Part shown: piece by piece, positions 9,508-19,148 of the stretch | How the letters are laid out: each line of letters starts with the position of its first letter | Numbering within the stretch: the stretch's first letter is position 1 | Assembly: GCF_900609045.1 (NCBI RefSeq) | Contig: NZ_UXAV01000044.1 | Location: forward strand, 243,476 to 307,475 | Direction: 5' to 3' | Length of the DNA stretch: 64,000 nt | Origin: Filibacter tadaridae | GTDB lineage: Bacteria; Bacillota; Bacilli; Bacillales_A; Planococcaceae | Program-made: the position numbers and the translations under genes | The notes under the pieces: generated by a model | What the model was told of the DNA's origin: nothing | The model's database searches: none | The model's input: only the letters and a program-made list of their open reading frames with translations

Positions 9508-11827
9508 TTGAAGCCGCCTCCAGTGCAATTTCGAGGACTTCTTCTGCGTCGGAAACGAGTTTAAACGTTAACTCTTTACGGACGCTTTCTGGAATATCTT
9601 CGATGTCGCGCTCATTATCACTTGGCAAAATAATAACCGTCAAGCCTGCGCGATGAGCACTTAATGTTTTTTCTTTCAAGCCGCCGATCGGTAATACACG
9701 ACCCCGCAGTGTTACTTCGCCGGTCATGCCAACTTCTTTGCGGATAGGACGTTTCGTCAATGCAGAAACAAGTGCCGTGACAATCGTAACTCCTGCTGAA
9801 GGGCCATCCTTTGGAGTGGCTCCTTCTGGTACGTGGATATGAATATCACAGTTCTCATAAAAATCAGGATCAATCCCGAATTCTTTAACTTTCGAGCGTA
9901 CATAGGACAGGGCTGTCTGGGCAGATTCCTTCATCACATCACCCAGTTTACCAGTCAAGATCAGTTTACCTTTTCCGGGGGATAATGAAACTTCTATTTG
10001 CAACGTATCGCCGCCTACTTGTGTATAAGCCAGTCCCGTTGCAACCCCAATCTGATTCACCGTCTCCGCTTGGCCATATCTATATTTTTTCTTACCAATT
10101 AGCGATTCAAGCGTATTCGTATTGATTGTAACAGTCTTTTTCTCCCCGGTAACGATTTTCTTCGCAGCTTTTCTGCAAATCCCTGCAATTTCACGCTCCA
10201 AACCACGTACACCAGCTTCTCGCGTATAATACCGAACGATATCCATAATCGCCTCTTCGTTAAATCGTACTTGCGATTTCGTCAAACCATGTTCTTTCAG
10301 TTGTTTCGGTATCAAATGATTTTTTGCGATGGATTGTTTCTCTACCTCAGTATAGCCCGCAATCGAAATGATTTCCATTCGATCACGGAGCGGTCCTGGT
10401 ATCGAACCTAAGTCATTTGCAGTAGTGACGAAAAGAACATTCGATAAATCATACGGCTCTTCAATATAATGATCGCTGAATGTATCGTTCTGTTCCGGAT
10501 CTAATACTTCAAGCATGGCCGACGAGGGATCCCCACGGAAGTCATTTGACATTTTATCGATTTCATCCAGGAGGAATACAGGATTGATAGTCCCTGCCTT
10601 TTTCATCCCTTGAATAATTCGTCCCGGCATCGCTCCGACATACGTCCGTCTATGACCGCGGATTTCAGACTCATCGCGTACTCCGCCAAGCGAAACGCGG
10701 ACAAAATTTCTGCCGAGCGATTCCGCAATTGAACGAGCAAGTGAGGTTTTACCCACACCCGGAGGGCCCGCTAAACAAAGGATTGGACCACGTAACGTTT
10801 TTGTTAATTGGCGTACAGCCAAATATTCAAGTACACGTTCCTTCACTGTTTCCAATCCATCATGATCTCTGTTCAGGATTTTTTCAGAACGTTTAATGTT
10901 CAGCTGATCCTTCGTAGCCTCAGTCCAGGGCAACGAAACAAGCCAGCCGAGGTAATTTCTAATGATTCCACTTTCAGCTGAAGCAGAAGAGATTTTTTCG
11001 TATCGATCGAGCTCGTGATACGCCGCTTCTTTTATCTCTTTGGACATGCCAGATTTTTCTATTTGGTGAGTTAGCTGAGCTATTTCTATGCCTTTTCCAT
11101 CCTTATCACCTAGTTCCATCTGTATGGCTTTCATTTGTTCACGCAAATAAAATTCTTTTTGCGTTCTTTCGATTGCTTCCTTAACGCGTTTGCTTATTTT
11201 CTGTTCAAGACCAAGCACTTCTTGTTCATTGTAAAGTCGGCTTATCAGCCATTCTAGCCGTTCATTGACATCTAGAATTTCTAGAATTTCTTGCTTCGCA
11301 ACAAGCTGCAACGGTAAATTAGATGCTATCGCATCCGCTAATCGGCCGGGTCCCGTTATAGACGCAACGGAATCGTATGTCTCCATCGTTAAACTCTTCG
11401 ATAGTTCCACGTACTTTTTAAAATGTGTAAGCAATGTTCGTACAAGGGCTTCAGACTCATGAGTTTCTTCTTCATCATCAGGGGAACTGACGATGTCAAC
11501 AACCGGGTAAAGGTCGGCTTCTTCGTAATTCGACCATTGTGCCCGCTCTAAGCCTTCAATTAGCACACGGTATGTCCCATTAGGAAGCTGCGTCAGCGAT
11601 TTTACTGAGGCTAATGTCCCTACGTTATATAAATCTTCCGACTCGGGATCTTCTAGACTTGTGTCCCTTTGTGTTGCTAAGAAAATGAGGTTGTCTTGGG
11701 CAATTGCATGTTCGATGGCAAAAACGGAGCGCTCTCTTCCGACATCAATATGTAAAATCATCGTTGGGTAGACTAGCAACCCGCGAAGCGGTAGAACCGG
11801 TATGTTTTTTTTCTTTTTTGTTGGCAT
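9494..11827 (-). CDS. lon: ATP-dependent protease La (LonA)
   Basis: Cytoplasmic AAA+ serine protease that degrades damaged and regulatory proteins. 777 residues: N-terminal substrate domain (from [13 protein letters not shown]), AAA+ module with Walker [10 protein letters not shown] and Walker [11 protein letters not shown], and C-terminal protease domain with catalytic Ser in [10 protein letters not shown] and catalytic Lys in [17 protein letters not shown] follows GGAGGTG. It lies between clpX and engB as in Bacillus. I see no CtsR-type heptad repeat upstream. Confidence 0.98.
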   Translation of the reverse strand: MPTKKKKNIPVLPLRGLLVYPTMILHIDVGRERSVFAIEHAIAQDNLIFLATQRDTSLEDPESEDLYNVGTLASVKSLTQLPNGTYRVLIEGLERAQWSNYEEADLYPVVDIVSSPDDEEETHESEALVRTLLTHFKKYVELSKSLTMETYDSVASITGPGRLADAIASNLPLQLVAKQEILEILDVNERLEWLISRLYNEQEVLGLEQKISKRVKEAIERTQKEFYLREQMKAIQMELGDKDGKGIEIAQLTHQIEKSGMSKEIKEAAYHELDRYEKISSASAESGIIRNYLGWLVSLPWTEATKDQLNIKRSEKILNRDHDGLETVKERVLEYLAVRQLTKTLRGPILCLAGPPGVGKTSLARSIAESLGRNFVRVSLGGVRDESEIRGHRRTYVGAMPGRIIQGMKKAGTINPVFLLDEIDKMSNDFRGDPSSAMLEVLDPEQNDTFSDHYIEEPYDLSNVLFVTTANDLGSIPGPLRDRMEIISIAGYTEVEKQSIAKNHLIPKQLKEHGLTKSQVRFNEEAIMDIVRYYTREAGVRGLEREIAGICRKAAKKIVTGEKKTVTINTNTLESLIGKKKYRYGQAETVNQIGVATGLAYTQVGGDTLQIEVSLSPGKGKLILTGKLGDVMKESAQTALSYVRSKVKEFGIDPDFYENCDIHIHVPEGATPKDGPSAGVTIVTALVSALTKRPIRKEVGMTGEVTLRGRVLPIGGLKEKTLSAHRAGLTVIILPSDNERDIEDIPESVRKELTFKLVSDAEEVLEIALEAASNESS

Positions 11828-11871
11828 GTGGAAGGCACCTCCTATTTTTATGTATGATTACAGCTATTCAT

Positions 11872-11933
11872 GAGAAAAAGAAAAAGCTGACAACCGATAT
11901 GCGCGTTTATACGCGCGTCGTCGGAGTCAGCTT
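11872..11933 (-). terminator. Terminator between clpX and lon
   Basis: Minus-strand arms AAGCTGAC and GTCAGCTT enclose an inner GCGCGT..ACGCGC hairpin and are followed by TTTTTCTTTTT. It should separate most clpX transcription from lon. Confidence 0.85.
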
Positions 11934-11946
11934 CATCCTTCAGGCG

Positions 11947-13209
11947 TTACGCCGAATTTCTTTCGTTATCCATTTCAACAATCGTGCCATCTTCTTTATA
12001 AAGGATTGGGCTTGATTGTCCCAAGACAGCTTCTTTTGTAATGATGCATTCTTCAACTTCTTCAAGTGAAGGCAATTCATACATGACGTCAAGCATCGTA
12101 TTCTCGATGATTGAACGTAATCCACGAGCACCCGTTTTGCGTTCGATTGCTTCTCTTGCAATTTCCAACAACGCCTCATCTTCAAATCGAAGAGCGACAT
12201 CATCAAGTTCGAACATTTTCTGATACTGCTTAACAACTGCGTTCTTAGGAACCGTCAAGATCTGGTAAAGCGTATCTTCACTCAGTTGTTCCAAGCTAGC
12301 AAGAACAGGTAACCGGCCGATAAATTCAGGGATAAGTCCAAAACGTTGAAGGTCTTCAGGGATCAATTTCGACAACAAAGAACCTTCTTCTTTTAAGACA
12401 TTTGGTTCTGAACCGAAACCGATTATTGTTTGTCCAAGACGACGTTTAATGATATCTTCTATTCCGTCAGCACCGCCTACGATGAATAGTATATCCGTTG
12501 TATCAATTTGTATGAATTCTTGGTGAGGATGTTTACGTCCGCCTTGTGGTGGCACACTCGCAACTGTTCCTTCAAGAATTTTAAGAAGTGCTTGTTGGAC
12601 ACCTTCACCTGATACGTCTCTTGTAATGGAGGCATTTTCAGATTTACGTGCTACCTTGTCAATCTCATCAATATAGATAATGCCTTTTTCAGCACGTTCT
12701 ACATCATAATCCGCAGCTTGAATCAGTTTAAGCAAAATATTCTCAACATCTTCGCCCACATAACCTGCTTCAGTCAGTGAAGTTGCATCAGCAATAGCAA
12801 ACGGAACGTCAAGGATTCTAGCAAGTGTTTGCGCAAGAAGTGTTTTACCACTACCTGTCGGGCCGATTAGAACTATATTAGATTTCGATAGTTCTACATC
12901 ATCAATCTTACTTTGTGAATTGACACGTTTATAGTGATTATAGACAGCAACAGAGAGCGCTTTTTTTGCGCGGTCCTGCCCAATTAAGTATTCATCGAGT
13001 ATACTTTGTATTTCCTTCGGTTTCGGAACGTCTTTTAGTTCAAATCCCTCTTCAAGACCGACTTCTTCCTCAACGATTTCAGCACAAAGTTCAACGCATT
13101 CATCACAAATATAGACGCCTTGACCAGCGACTAACTTTCGAACCTGCTCTTGGGATTTCCCGCAAAAGGAACAGTTCAAGTTATCTTTTTCATCGTTAAA
13201 TTTGAACAT
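11947..13209 (-). CDS. clpX: ATP-dependent Clp protease ATP-binding subunit ClpX
   Basis: Hexameric AAA+ unfoldase feeding ClpP. 420 residues from ATG 13207-13209 (AGGGGTG upstream; a GTG three codons earlier is also open). N-terminal C4 zinc domain CSFCGKSQ...CDECVELC, Walker A GPTGSGKT, Walker [10 protein letters not shown], pore loop GYVGED, and an IGF-type ClpP-docking loop IIGFGSE are all present. clpP is elsewhere. Followed by a strong terminator before lon. Confidence 0.98.
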   Translation of the reverse strand: MFKFNDEKDNLNCSFCGKSQEQVRKLVAGQGVYICDECVELCAEIVEEEVGLEEGFELKDVPKPKEIQSILDEYLIGQDRAKKALSVAVYNHYKRVNSQSKIDDVELSKSNIVLIGPTGSGKTLLAQTLARILDVPFAIADATSLTEAGYVGEDVENILLKLIQAADYDVERAEKGIIYIDEIDKVARKSENASITRDVSGEGVQQALLKILEGTVASVPPQGGRKHPHQEFIQIDTTDILFIVGGADGIEDIIKRRLGQTIIGFGSEPNVLKEEGSLLSKLIPEDLQRFGLIPEFIGRLPVLASLEQLSEDTLYQILTVPKNAVVKQYQKMFELDDVALRFEDEALLEIAREAIERKTGARGLRSIIENTMLDVMYELPSLEEVEECIITKEAVLGQSSPILYKEDGTIVEMDNERNSA

Positions 13210-13320
13210 TATGCTCACCCCTATTCAAGTGATTATCTTACAAGATTCATCGGTTTTTATCAACTAATTAGAATTTGACTGTCATGTAGAGCTATATGCA
13301 TTGACATAAAGAATCCTCTC

Positions 13321-13446
13321 AACAACGCTCGGCGCTTGGGGATGCCTCCCACAATAAGCCGGACAGAAGATCGCTGTCAGTCTTATTGCTTCGGCTATCC
13401 CAGTGAGGCGCCTTCGCTGGAGACTATATGGAATCATTAGTTCAAC
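13321..13446 (-). repeat. Dispersed repeat R1, long form
   Basis: Reverse-oriented long form. On the minus strand it reads AGCCGAAGCAATAAG then GACTGACAG, CGATCTT, CTGTCCGGCTTATTG and GGGAGGCATCCCCAAG. The arms CAATAAG...GACAG and CTGTC...CTTATTG form a hairpin. The flanks (CTCCAGCG and GGAGGCATCCCC) are those of the short form, so the long form looks like the short form plus a hairpin of about 70 nt. Occupies most of the clpX-tig gap. Confidence 0.8.
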
Positions 13447-13470
13447 ATATATAGAAGAACTCTTTCTATT

Positions 13471-13500
13471 AAAAACAAGGTACGGTCTTCCGTACCTTGT
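13471..13500 (-). terminator. Terminator of tig
   Basis: Perfect 11-bp stem ACAAGGTACGG / CCGTACCTTGT with AAGA loop, followed by TTTTAA on the minus strand, 15 nt after the tig stop. Confidence 0.92.
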
Positions 13501-13515
13501 CCTTATGCTACTTTA

Positions 13516-14802
13516 TCATTCAGTGATTTTTGCGTTTTCAACTAGGAACTCTACAGCTTTATTGAATCGAAGATCGTTTTCAAGAACTGAAGTTCCGCCA
13601 AGTGTTGTTTTAATCTGCTCAACATCCATACCGAATTGTTCAGACATTTTTTCAATCTCAACATTGATATCTTCTTCAGATACTTCAATGTTTTCAGCAT
13701 TGCCAATTGCTTCAAGAACCAATGATACGCGGACACGATTTAACGCATCGTCTTTCATTTGTGAACGAAGTGCTTCTTCGTTTTGTCCTGAGAATTGGAA
13801 GTAAAGTTCAAGATTCATGCCTTGCGTTTGTAGACGTTGTTCGAATTCAGTCATCATACGGTCTGTTTCTGATTTAATCATCGCTTCAGGGATGTCGATT
13901 TCAGCATTTCTTGCAGCTGCTTCAACAAGATCATCGCGAAGTGCTGTTTCAGAACCCGTTTTCTTCTCTTCTAATGTTGTTTCTCTTAATTTTGCACGCA
14001 ATGCATCAAGGTTTTCTACTTCTTCGTCGATTTCTTTTGCAAGTTCATCATTTAATTCTGGAATTTCTTTTGATTTGATTTCATTGATTTTCACTTTGAA
14101 TACTGCAGGTTTACCAGCAAGCTCAGCAGCATGATACTCTTCAGGGAACGTCAATTCAACGTCTTTTTCTTCCCCTTGCTTCAATCCGATTAATTGCTCT
14201 TCGAATCCTGGGATGAATGATCCTGAACCAATTTCAAGGTCATATCCTTCAGATTTTCCACCTTCAAATGCTTCTCCATCAGCGAATCCTTCAAAATCAA
14301 GGTTTACAGTGTCGTTGTTTTCTATTGCGCCTTCTTCTTTTACAACCAATTCTGCAAAAGCTTTTTGGCTTTCTTTCAATCTTTCTTCGATTTCTTCTTC
14401 TGTTACTTCTGTTTCCAAACGTTTCACTTCAAGACCTTTGTAGTCTCCAAGTTTTACTTCAGGTTTCACTTCTACAGTTGCTTTGAAAATAAGAGCTTTT
14501 CCTTTTTCCATCTGTTCAATATCGATTTCAGGCGTATCGATTGGATTGATAGCTGCTTCGTCAACAGCTGTCGCATATGCTTCTGGAAGAATGAAGTCAA
14601 GCGCTTCGTTGTAAAGTGACTCAACACCATACATCTTTTCAAACATTTGACGCGGCATTTTCCCTTTGCGGAATCCTGGTGCCTGTACTTGTTTAACAAC
14701 TTTCTTGAATGCTTTGTCAAGACCTGCAGTAACTTCTTCTGCTGGTACTTCAATTGTAAGAATTCCTTTGTTTCCTTCTTGTTTTTCCCATTTAGCTGAC
14801 AT
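13516..14802 (-). CDS. tig: Trigger factor
   Basis: Ribosome-bound chaperone and peptidyl-prolyl isomerase that meets nascent chains at the exit tunnel. 428 residues: N-terminal ribosome-binding domain with the signature PGFRKGKMP (near residue 43), FKBP-like PPIase domain (about 150-245, [17 protein letters not shown]), and a C-terminal helical chaperone domain. ATG follows GGAGGT. Monocistronic by terminators on its 3' side; clpX is downstream and ysoA upstream, as in Bacillus. Confidence 0.98.
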   Translation of the reverse strand: MSAKWEKQEGNKGILTIEVPAEEVTAGLDKAFKKVVKQVQAPGFRKGKMPRQMFEKMYGVESLYNEALDFILPEAYATAVDEAAINPIDTPEIDIEQMEKGKALIFKATVEVKPEVKLGDYKGLEVKRLETEVTEEEIEERLKESQKAFAELVVKEEGAIENNDTVNLDFEGFADGEAFEGGKSEGYDLEIGSGSFIPGFEEQLIGLKQGEEKDVELTFPEEYHAAELAGKPAVFKVKINEIKSKEIPELNDELAKEIDEEVENLDALRAKLRETTLEEKKTGSETALRDDLVEAAARNAEIDIPEAMIKSETDRMMTEFEQRLQTQGMNLELYFQFSGQNEEALRSQMKDDALNRVRVSLVLEAIGNAENIEVSEEDINVEIEKMSEQFGMDVEQIKTTLGGTSVLENDLRFNKAVEFLVENAKITE

Positions 14803-14939
14803 AATAAAATACCTCCGTATCGTTTTGGCGAATCTGATTTTTTTTACTTATCATGTGTATTCAAAAAAGAGTTGTATAGCTGATGAAATAAATATACCAT
14901 TCAAAATTGCTACGGCTAACCCTTGTAGAGTGCCTTCAC

Positions 14940-15010
14940 AAGTTTTCATACAGGTTCATTAATTCAACATATATAGCGAAACTCTATTGCATACTATCGC
15001 AATAGTAGCA
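14940..15010. other. tig-ysoA gap: R1 tail fragment and hairpin
   Basis: The 301-nt gap holds TTCAACATATATAG (14962-14975), which is also the tail of the R1 copy at 13440, followed by a hairpin with arms CTATTGC and GCAATAG (14986-15007). I see no gene here. A plus-strand TTGACA with a -10-like TAAACT lies near 15057-15085, but it leads into the ysoA antisense strand. Confidence 0.4.
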
Positions 15011-15103
15011 TGGCCAATTTCCTAAAACTTCTTTGAACATCCTCTTATATACGCATTGACAACCATTTCAGTATAACATAAACTCTTCATCTTTCAACAA
15101 TTT

Positions 15104-16084
15104 TCATTCATCGCTGAAGTCCGATTCATTGTCTATACGGCGAATTAAACTAATAAGATTTGTCACCGGCAAATCCTCTCCTGAAAACAAGCTTTCTATG
15201 TACTGTATATACGCGGTGGCGACGTCCTCCGGCGTGTAATCTCCCCAATCGAATGGGAATGCTGTTATCGCGAACTTTTCAATGAGTCCACGGACCATAT
15301 CCAAGCGTGATGGATCTTTTTGTAGCTGCTCTTCAACCGCTACTAATACATCGGCTGTCATAACGTCTTGCCCGGGTAACGTCATTTCAGCAGGTATAAT
15401 TGTTTTTTTCCCTCCAAATTTACTGACGGTGACTTCTTCAGAATACGCAGTTTGATGTAATAATGTCAATGCAAACGTAATGACAAGGGGTGAAAGTTCG
15501 CTCAGCTCAATAATTTGATGCATGACAGGCGCGATACTTGATAAGTCGGAACCCTCTAATGAAGCAAGGGCGTATTGTTGACTTAACGTATCCATTGCGA
15601 TGAATTCATCGACTGTAAACACGATTGCCGGCGTTTCGAAAGCATTCTCCATATAGCGTTCTGACAATCGCGTGTTTAGTTCCCGTAAATAGTTGAATTT
15701 CTTCATCATGTCTTCAGGGACTATTCCTTCATCCATAATTGCACCAATTGTCATTTCAACTTCCTCGTATTCCTGCAACTGTATGCTGATCGTTAAATAC
15801 AATTCCATCGCATCGATGTAATCGGTTGTTCCAGTATGTAGTAGTCTGGCTGCAATTTCTTTCGCGCGTTCGAATTCTTTTATTTCATAGAGGGAGACAG
15901 CGTATGGGCCAAGAAAGTCAGGATAATCTGGCTCGTATTGGATTGCTTGATCAAACGCTTTCACCGCTTTTTCGTACTCTTCCTGATCTACAAAAGTATG
16001 TCCTGTTTCAACTAGTTTTTCAAATGTTCCTGGGAATACTACGATGTTTTCCTTCTTCCGGAGCCTTCCGTATTTCCTACGCAT
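15104..16084 (-). CDS. ysoA: TPR-repeat protein YsoA
   Basis: 326 residues from ATG 16082-16084, with AGGTGA 5 nt upstream (a GTG three codons earlier is also open). TPR-like helices occupy the first 120 residues: GHTFVDQEEYEKAVKAFDQA followed by PYAVSLYEIKEFERAKEIA. The C-terminal 200 residues are acidic and not similar to a catalytic domain I know. It sits upstream of tig exactly as ysoA does in Bacillus subtilis. Function unknown; TPRs suggest protein binding. Confidence 0.8.
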   Translation of the reverse strand: MRRKYGRLRKKENIVVFPGTFEKLVETGHTFVDQEEYEKAVKAFDQAIQYEPDYPDFLGPYAVSLYEIKEFERAKEIAARLLHTGTTDYIDAMELYLTISIQLQEYEEVEMTIGAIMDEGIVPEDMMKKFNYLRELNTRLSERYMENAFETPAIVFTVDEFIAMDTLSQQYALASLEGSDLSSIAPVMHQIIELSELSPLVITFALTLLHQTAYSEEVTVSKFGGKKTIIPAEMTLPGQDVMTADVLVAVEEQLQKDPSRLDMVRGLIEKFAITAFPFDWGDYTPEDVATAYIQYIESLFSGEDLPVTNLISLIRRIDNESDFSDE

Positions 16085-16314
16085 TGCGCTCACCTGCTTT
16101 CGTCATTCCCACTATAGCATAGTGAATTTTATTTTGAAATTGATTGGTGGTTAATCGGTTGAAAAATGTTTACGACGAATCATTTCCTGTGATGCTGTTA
16201 CTTACACTTTCGCTTTTAACTTCACGGTATCTTTTAGTATACTATGGAACTCGAGAGTGCGTACTTCACTTATTGTATTACTTGTTTTATACTAACAAAG
16301 GAATCAACGTTATA

Positions 16315-16465
16315 AAGCGAAACTTCAATCAGTGGGGGGTTCCCCATCCCTCACTGATTGTTAGTTAAGCCATTCGGGCTTTTACGGGCAGTTGATCCCC
16401 CACTTATTCTTCTTGTTTCCTTGAAGACTTGAAGTTGGGGGTCTTACTGTCCGTTAATGCGGGAT
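16315..16465. mobile_element. Possible IS200/IS605-type end or structured repeat remnant
   Basis: Three stem-forming blocks in a row: CAATCAGTGGGGG with a CCCTCACTGATTG partner (16328-16361), AAGCC-ATTC-GGGCTT (16367-16381), and CCCCCACTT paired with AAGTTGGGGG (16398-16442). Hairpin-rich ends without inverted termini are typical of IS200/IS605 elements, and I recall similar blocks in other Bacillales genomes, but no transposase or TnpB remnant is present. It could equally be a non-coding RNA or a chromosomal repeat. It fills the gap between ysoA and the FMN reductase gene. Confidence 0.35.
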
Positions 16466-16493
16466 AAATCATCTATAAAGAGGAGTTTTCATC

Positions 16494-17060
16494 ATGACAA
16501 TTAAAGTAAAAGCGATTATTGGTAGTACGAGTTCGACTTCATTCAACTTGAAATTAGTTGAGCATATGAGAAGCCGTTATTCGGAACAGTTAGAAATAAC
16601 GCCTGTTTTCATCAATGATCTTGAAATGTTTTCAATTGATATAGAGAGCAACCCGCCTGCAAACGTGGTGGATTTTAAAAATAATGTTAAAGATTCAGAT
16701 GCTGTACTTTTTGCAGTTCCTGAATACAACTTCTCTATTCCAGGCGCGTTGAAAAATGCGATTGACTGGTTGTCACGCGGTGGCGATTTCACCCTTCAAG
16801 GTAAACCTGGATTCATCGTAGGTTCTTCTATGGGCGTAATGGGGAGTATCCGTGCACAAATGCATTTAAGAGAAATCCTTTCAAATCCGGCATTAGCACC
16901 TGTTTTACTGCCAGGTAACGAAGTATATATTGGGGCGGTTCACACTAAAATGAACGAAGATGACGAACTTACCGATAAAGCTACAATCGATTTCTTGGAT
17001 TCAGTTGTTTATAACTTTATTAAATTCTATAAGAGAACGGCTATTACAGCCAACGTATAA
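16494..17060 (+). CDS. NADPH-dependent FMN reductase family protein
   Basis: 188-residue flavodoxin-like oxidoreductase of the NADPH-dependent FMN reductase / azoreductase-chromate reductase group. FMN phosphate loop GSTSSTSFNLKLVEHM near residue 10 and the family signature PEYNFSIPGALKNAIDWLSRG near residue 75-95. SD AAGAGGAG before ATG. It converges with an HxlR regulator, with a shared terminator. Such reductases often detoxify quinones and are induced by HxlR-type sensors; that link here is inference. Confidence 0.9.
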   Translation: MTIKVKAIIGSTSSTSFNLKLVEHMRSRYSEQLEITPVFINDLEMFSIDIESNPPANVVDFKNNVKDSDAVLFAVPEYNFSIPGALKNAIDWLSRGGDFTLQGKPGFIVGSSMGVMGSIRAQMHLREILSNPALAPVLLPGNEVYIGAVHTKMNEDDELTDKATIDFLDSVVYNFIKFYKRTAITANV

Positions 17061-17069
17061 GTTGAGCCA

Positions 17070-17113
17070 CCAAAAAAACAGACACTCTTTTTCATGGAGT
17101 GTCTGTTTTTTAG
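17070..17113. terminator. Bidirectional terminator between FMN reductase and HxlR genes
   Basis: AAAAAAACAGACACTC / GAGTGTCTGTTTTTT perfect stem with an 8-nt loop; works in both directions for the convergent pair. Confidence 0.93.
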
Positions 17114-17116
17114 TAC

Positions 17117-17476
17117 CTATTTTACCAATGAATCGCCGATAACATAATCATTTTTCATTTTTGCAATATGGGAGGCATGGTTGGTTCCCCATTCGTGCAT
17201 AACTGCCAAGACAGGTTGCAAACTTTGTCCGTATGCTGAAATAGAATACTCAACTTTTGGAGGTACTTGGGGGTAAACGACTCTGTTTACAATATCCTCG
17301 TCTTCTAATTCCCTTAGTTGTTTCGTCAACATTTTTTGTGTAATTTCGGGCATCAATCTTTTCAGTTCACTAAAACGTTGAGTACCTTCATTGAATAGGT
17401 GCAATAAAATAATCGGTTTCCATTTGCCGACTAAGATCCCTAAAGCTTGATCAACCTTACATAGTTCGGGTTTCAT
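17117..17476 (-). CDS. HxlR-family transcriptional regulator
   Basis: 119 residues from ATG 17474-17476 with GGAGG 10 nt upstream; the longer open frame adds unrelated residues before this SD. Winged helix domain with KWKPIILLHLFNEGTQRFSEL and recognition region ITQKMLTKQLRELEDEDIV. It carries a single cysteine, Cys6 (MKPELC), the position of the redox-sensing cysteine in YodB, CatR and most HxlR proteins. It may sense electrophiles or oxidants and control the facing flavin reductase; the target is inference. Confidence 0.9.
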   Translation of the reverse strand: MKPELCKVDQALGILVGKWKPIILLHLFNEGTQRFSELKRLMPEITQKMLTKQLRELEDEDIVNRVVYPQVPPKVEYSISAYGQSLQPVLAVMHEWGTNHASHIAKMKNDYVIGDSLVK

Positions 17477-17543
17477 ACTGGCATAGCCTCCTTTAGTATC
17501 TTTTTGTATACTATAGCATAACAAGTCTCGTACGTGAGTGTGT

Positions 17544-17600
17544 GGTGCCAGGCTATTGGCACCGTTTGCGCACTTCAAATTGTGGAGGCACATAGCATCC
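17544..17600. repeat. Dispersed repeat R3, copy 2, with hairpin
   Basis: Contains the hairpin GGTGCCA-GGCTAT-TGGCACC (17544-17563) followed by TTTGCGC, TTCAAATTGTGG and AGCATCC, matching the order at 8648-8706. Confidence 0.5.
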
Positions 17601-17693
17601 CGTGCGAAAAAGAAAAAATGTACTTGCATTTGTATTTCCTTTAACGGATATATCTCTTATGACTTTTCTAGCACTAGAAAACTACCGAATACA

Positions 17694-17727
17694 AAAAACG
17701 CTAACCGATTAACACGGTTAGCGTTTT
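17694..17727 (-). terminator. Terminator of tRNA-Arg
   Basis: AAAAACGCTAACCG / CGGTTAGCGTTTTTT stem directly after the tRNA on the minus strand. Confidence 0.9.
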
Positions 17728-17733
17728 TACTTA

Positions 17734-17807
<74 letters not shown>

Positions 17808-17883
17808 ATGCGTTTAGCAATCGATTGATTGTTAACGACAAACTTTATTATAAAGAGTATAGATGCAAAAGTCAACACTCTAT

Positions 17884-18378
17884 TCACATCTTTTTTAATT
17901 CTGTTGAATCCACTGTTTTATGCGCCAGGTTTTTGAACGTCACTCGGACAGTTTCATCCCACTCGATGACCGCATAGGTCGGCTCGTTGCCACCACGTGG
18001 CTGCATTGTACTTCCCGGATTAACGAATAGAATACCGTCTTTCACCTCTGCGCCGTAAACATGCGAATGGCCGAACAAAACGATATCTGCGACGCATTCT
18101 TTTGCGGCATAGAAAAGCGCCATTAACGATTGCTTCACGTTGTGCTCATGGCCGTGGACAGCGAGTACCGTCTTTTCATTGACGGAAGTGACGACTGAAG
18201 AAGGAAACCGCGTATCGATATCACAATTCCCCCTTACTTTGTGCACCTTAGACAAAACCGGGTCGTTGAATGCTAATTCACTGTCCCCGCAATGGAAAGT
18301 TGCATCCGTCTGGAGCAAGGAGACCGCTTTTATCGTCTCCTTGTCACCATGCGAATCGCTCATCACGATAATCTTCAT
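17884..18378 (-). CDS. ysnB: Metallophosphoesterase YsnB (YfcE/MJ0936 family)
   Basis: 164-residue calcineurin-like phosphodiesterase with all five metal motifs in order: SDSHG (residue 7), HCGDSE, RGNCD, VHGHEH and FGHSH. In vivo substrate unknown. Its ATG overlaps the rdgB stop (ATGA), so the two are translated together, as ysnA-ysnB are in Bacillus. Confidence 0.93.
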   Translation of the reverse strand: MKIIVMSDSHGDKETIKAVSLLQTDATFHCGDSELAFNDPVLSKVHKVRGNCDIDTRFPSSVVTSVNEKTVLAVHGHEHNVKQSLMALFYAAKECVADIVLFGHSHVYGAEVKDGILFVNPGSTMQPRGGNEPTYAVIEWDETVRVTFKNLAHKTVDSTELKKM

Positions 18379-18989
18379 TCTGAATCCTTCAACTGCTTCA
18401 AGAAAAGAGGAAGCTTCTTTTTTAAGTTAGCAAGTGCTGCTCCACGATGGGAAATTGAACTTTTTTCTTCCGCAGACAACTCCGCCATCGTACATTTTCT
18501 GTCGGGAAGATAAAAAATCGGATCATACCCAAATCCATTCGTCCCTTTACGTTCAGAATGAATGCGACCTTCGCAACTACCCGAAAACGTTTCTGTCTCC
18601 ATACCAGGCCCTGCAACAGCGAGCACACAACGGAATCGCGCACCACGCCCCTCTTCAGGCACCGCTACAAGCCCCTCCAACACTTTGTCGTTATTGGCAT
18701 TGTCACTTTTACGTTCGCCTGCATAGCGTGCAGAGTACACGCCGGGCGCACCATCGAGCGCATCTATTTCAAGCCCACTGTCATCCGCGATAACAAACTT
18801 ACCGAGAAGTCGTGCAACTGTCTCGGCCTTCAAGATTGCATTTGCTTCAAACGTATCACCCGTTTCTTCAACATCAATCGCCTCATCGATATCGTTCAAC
18901 GTCAAAACAGTGACGCCGAACGGCTTAAAAAGCGTCTCGAAATCTTTGGCTTTTCCTGCATTATTTGTTGCGATGAATAGTTCTTTCAT
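18375..18989 (-). CDS. rdgB: Non-canonical purine NTP pyrophosphatase (RdgB/HAM1, YsnA)
   Basis: Hydrolyses dITP, XTP and ITP to monophosphates, keeping deaminated purines out of DNA and RNA. 204 residues: substrate motif ATNNAGKAKDFETLF at the N-terminus, metal/catalytic DDSGLEIDALDGAPGVYSAR near residue 70, and GTNGFGYDPIFYLP with SHRGAAL toward the end. In Bacillus subtilis rph and gerM lie between racE and this gene; here both are absent from the interval. Confidence 0.96.
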   Translation of the reverse strand: MKELFIATNNAGKAKDFETLFKPFGVTVLTLNDIDEAIDVEETGDTFEANAILKAETVARLLGKFVIADDSGLEIDALDGAPGVYSARYAGERKSDNANNDKVLEGLVAVPEEGRGARFRCVLAVAGPGMETETFSGSCEGRIHSERKGTNGFGYDPIFYLPDRKCTMAELSAEEKSSISHRGAALANLKKKLPLFLKQLKDSE

Positions 18990-19111
18990 GGCTTACTTCC
19001 CCCTTCATTTAGGCCCGTTTTGCTTGTCCATCCCTTGTTATGTCAGCAATCCTTCATCATCACATCTCTCGTATTTCCACATCTTGTCATCTCTATTGCT
19101 TATACAAGAAA

Positions 19112-19142
19112 TACCCGAAATATCCCTATCGGAATATTTCGG
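19112..19142 (-). terminator. Terminator after racE
   Basis: CCCGAAATATTCC / GGGATATTTCGGG stem; the following minus-strand tract TATTTCTTGT is only moderately T-rich. Confidence 0.6.
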
Positions 19143-19148
19143 GCACTT

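Noticed and set aside
13219..13320. CtsR operator upstream of clpX
   Set aside because: Only a single AGTCAAA-like heptad is present, not the tandem pair needed.
18434..18980. Plus-strand frames of 119 and 140 codons
   Set aside because: Antisense to rdgB, whose motifs are complete.
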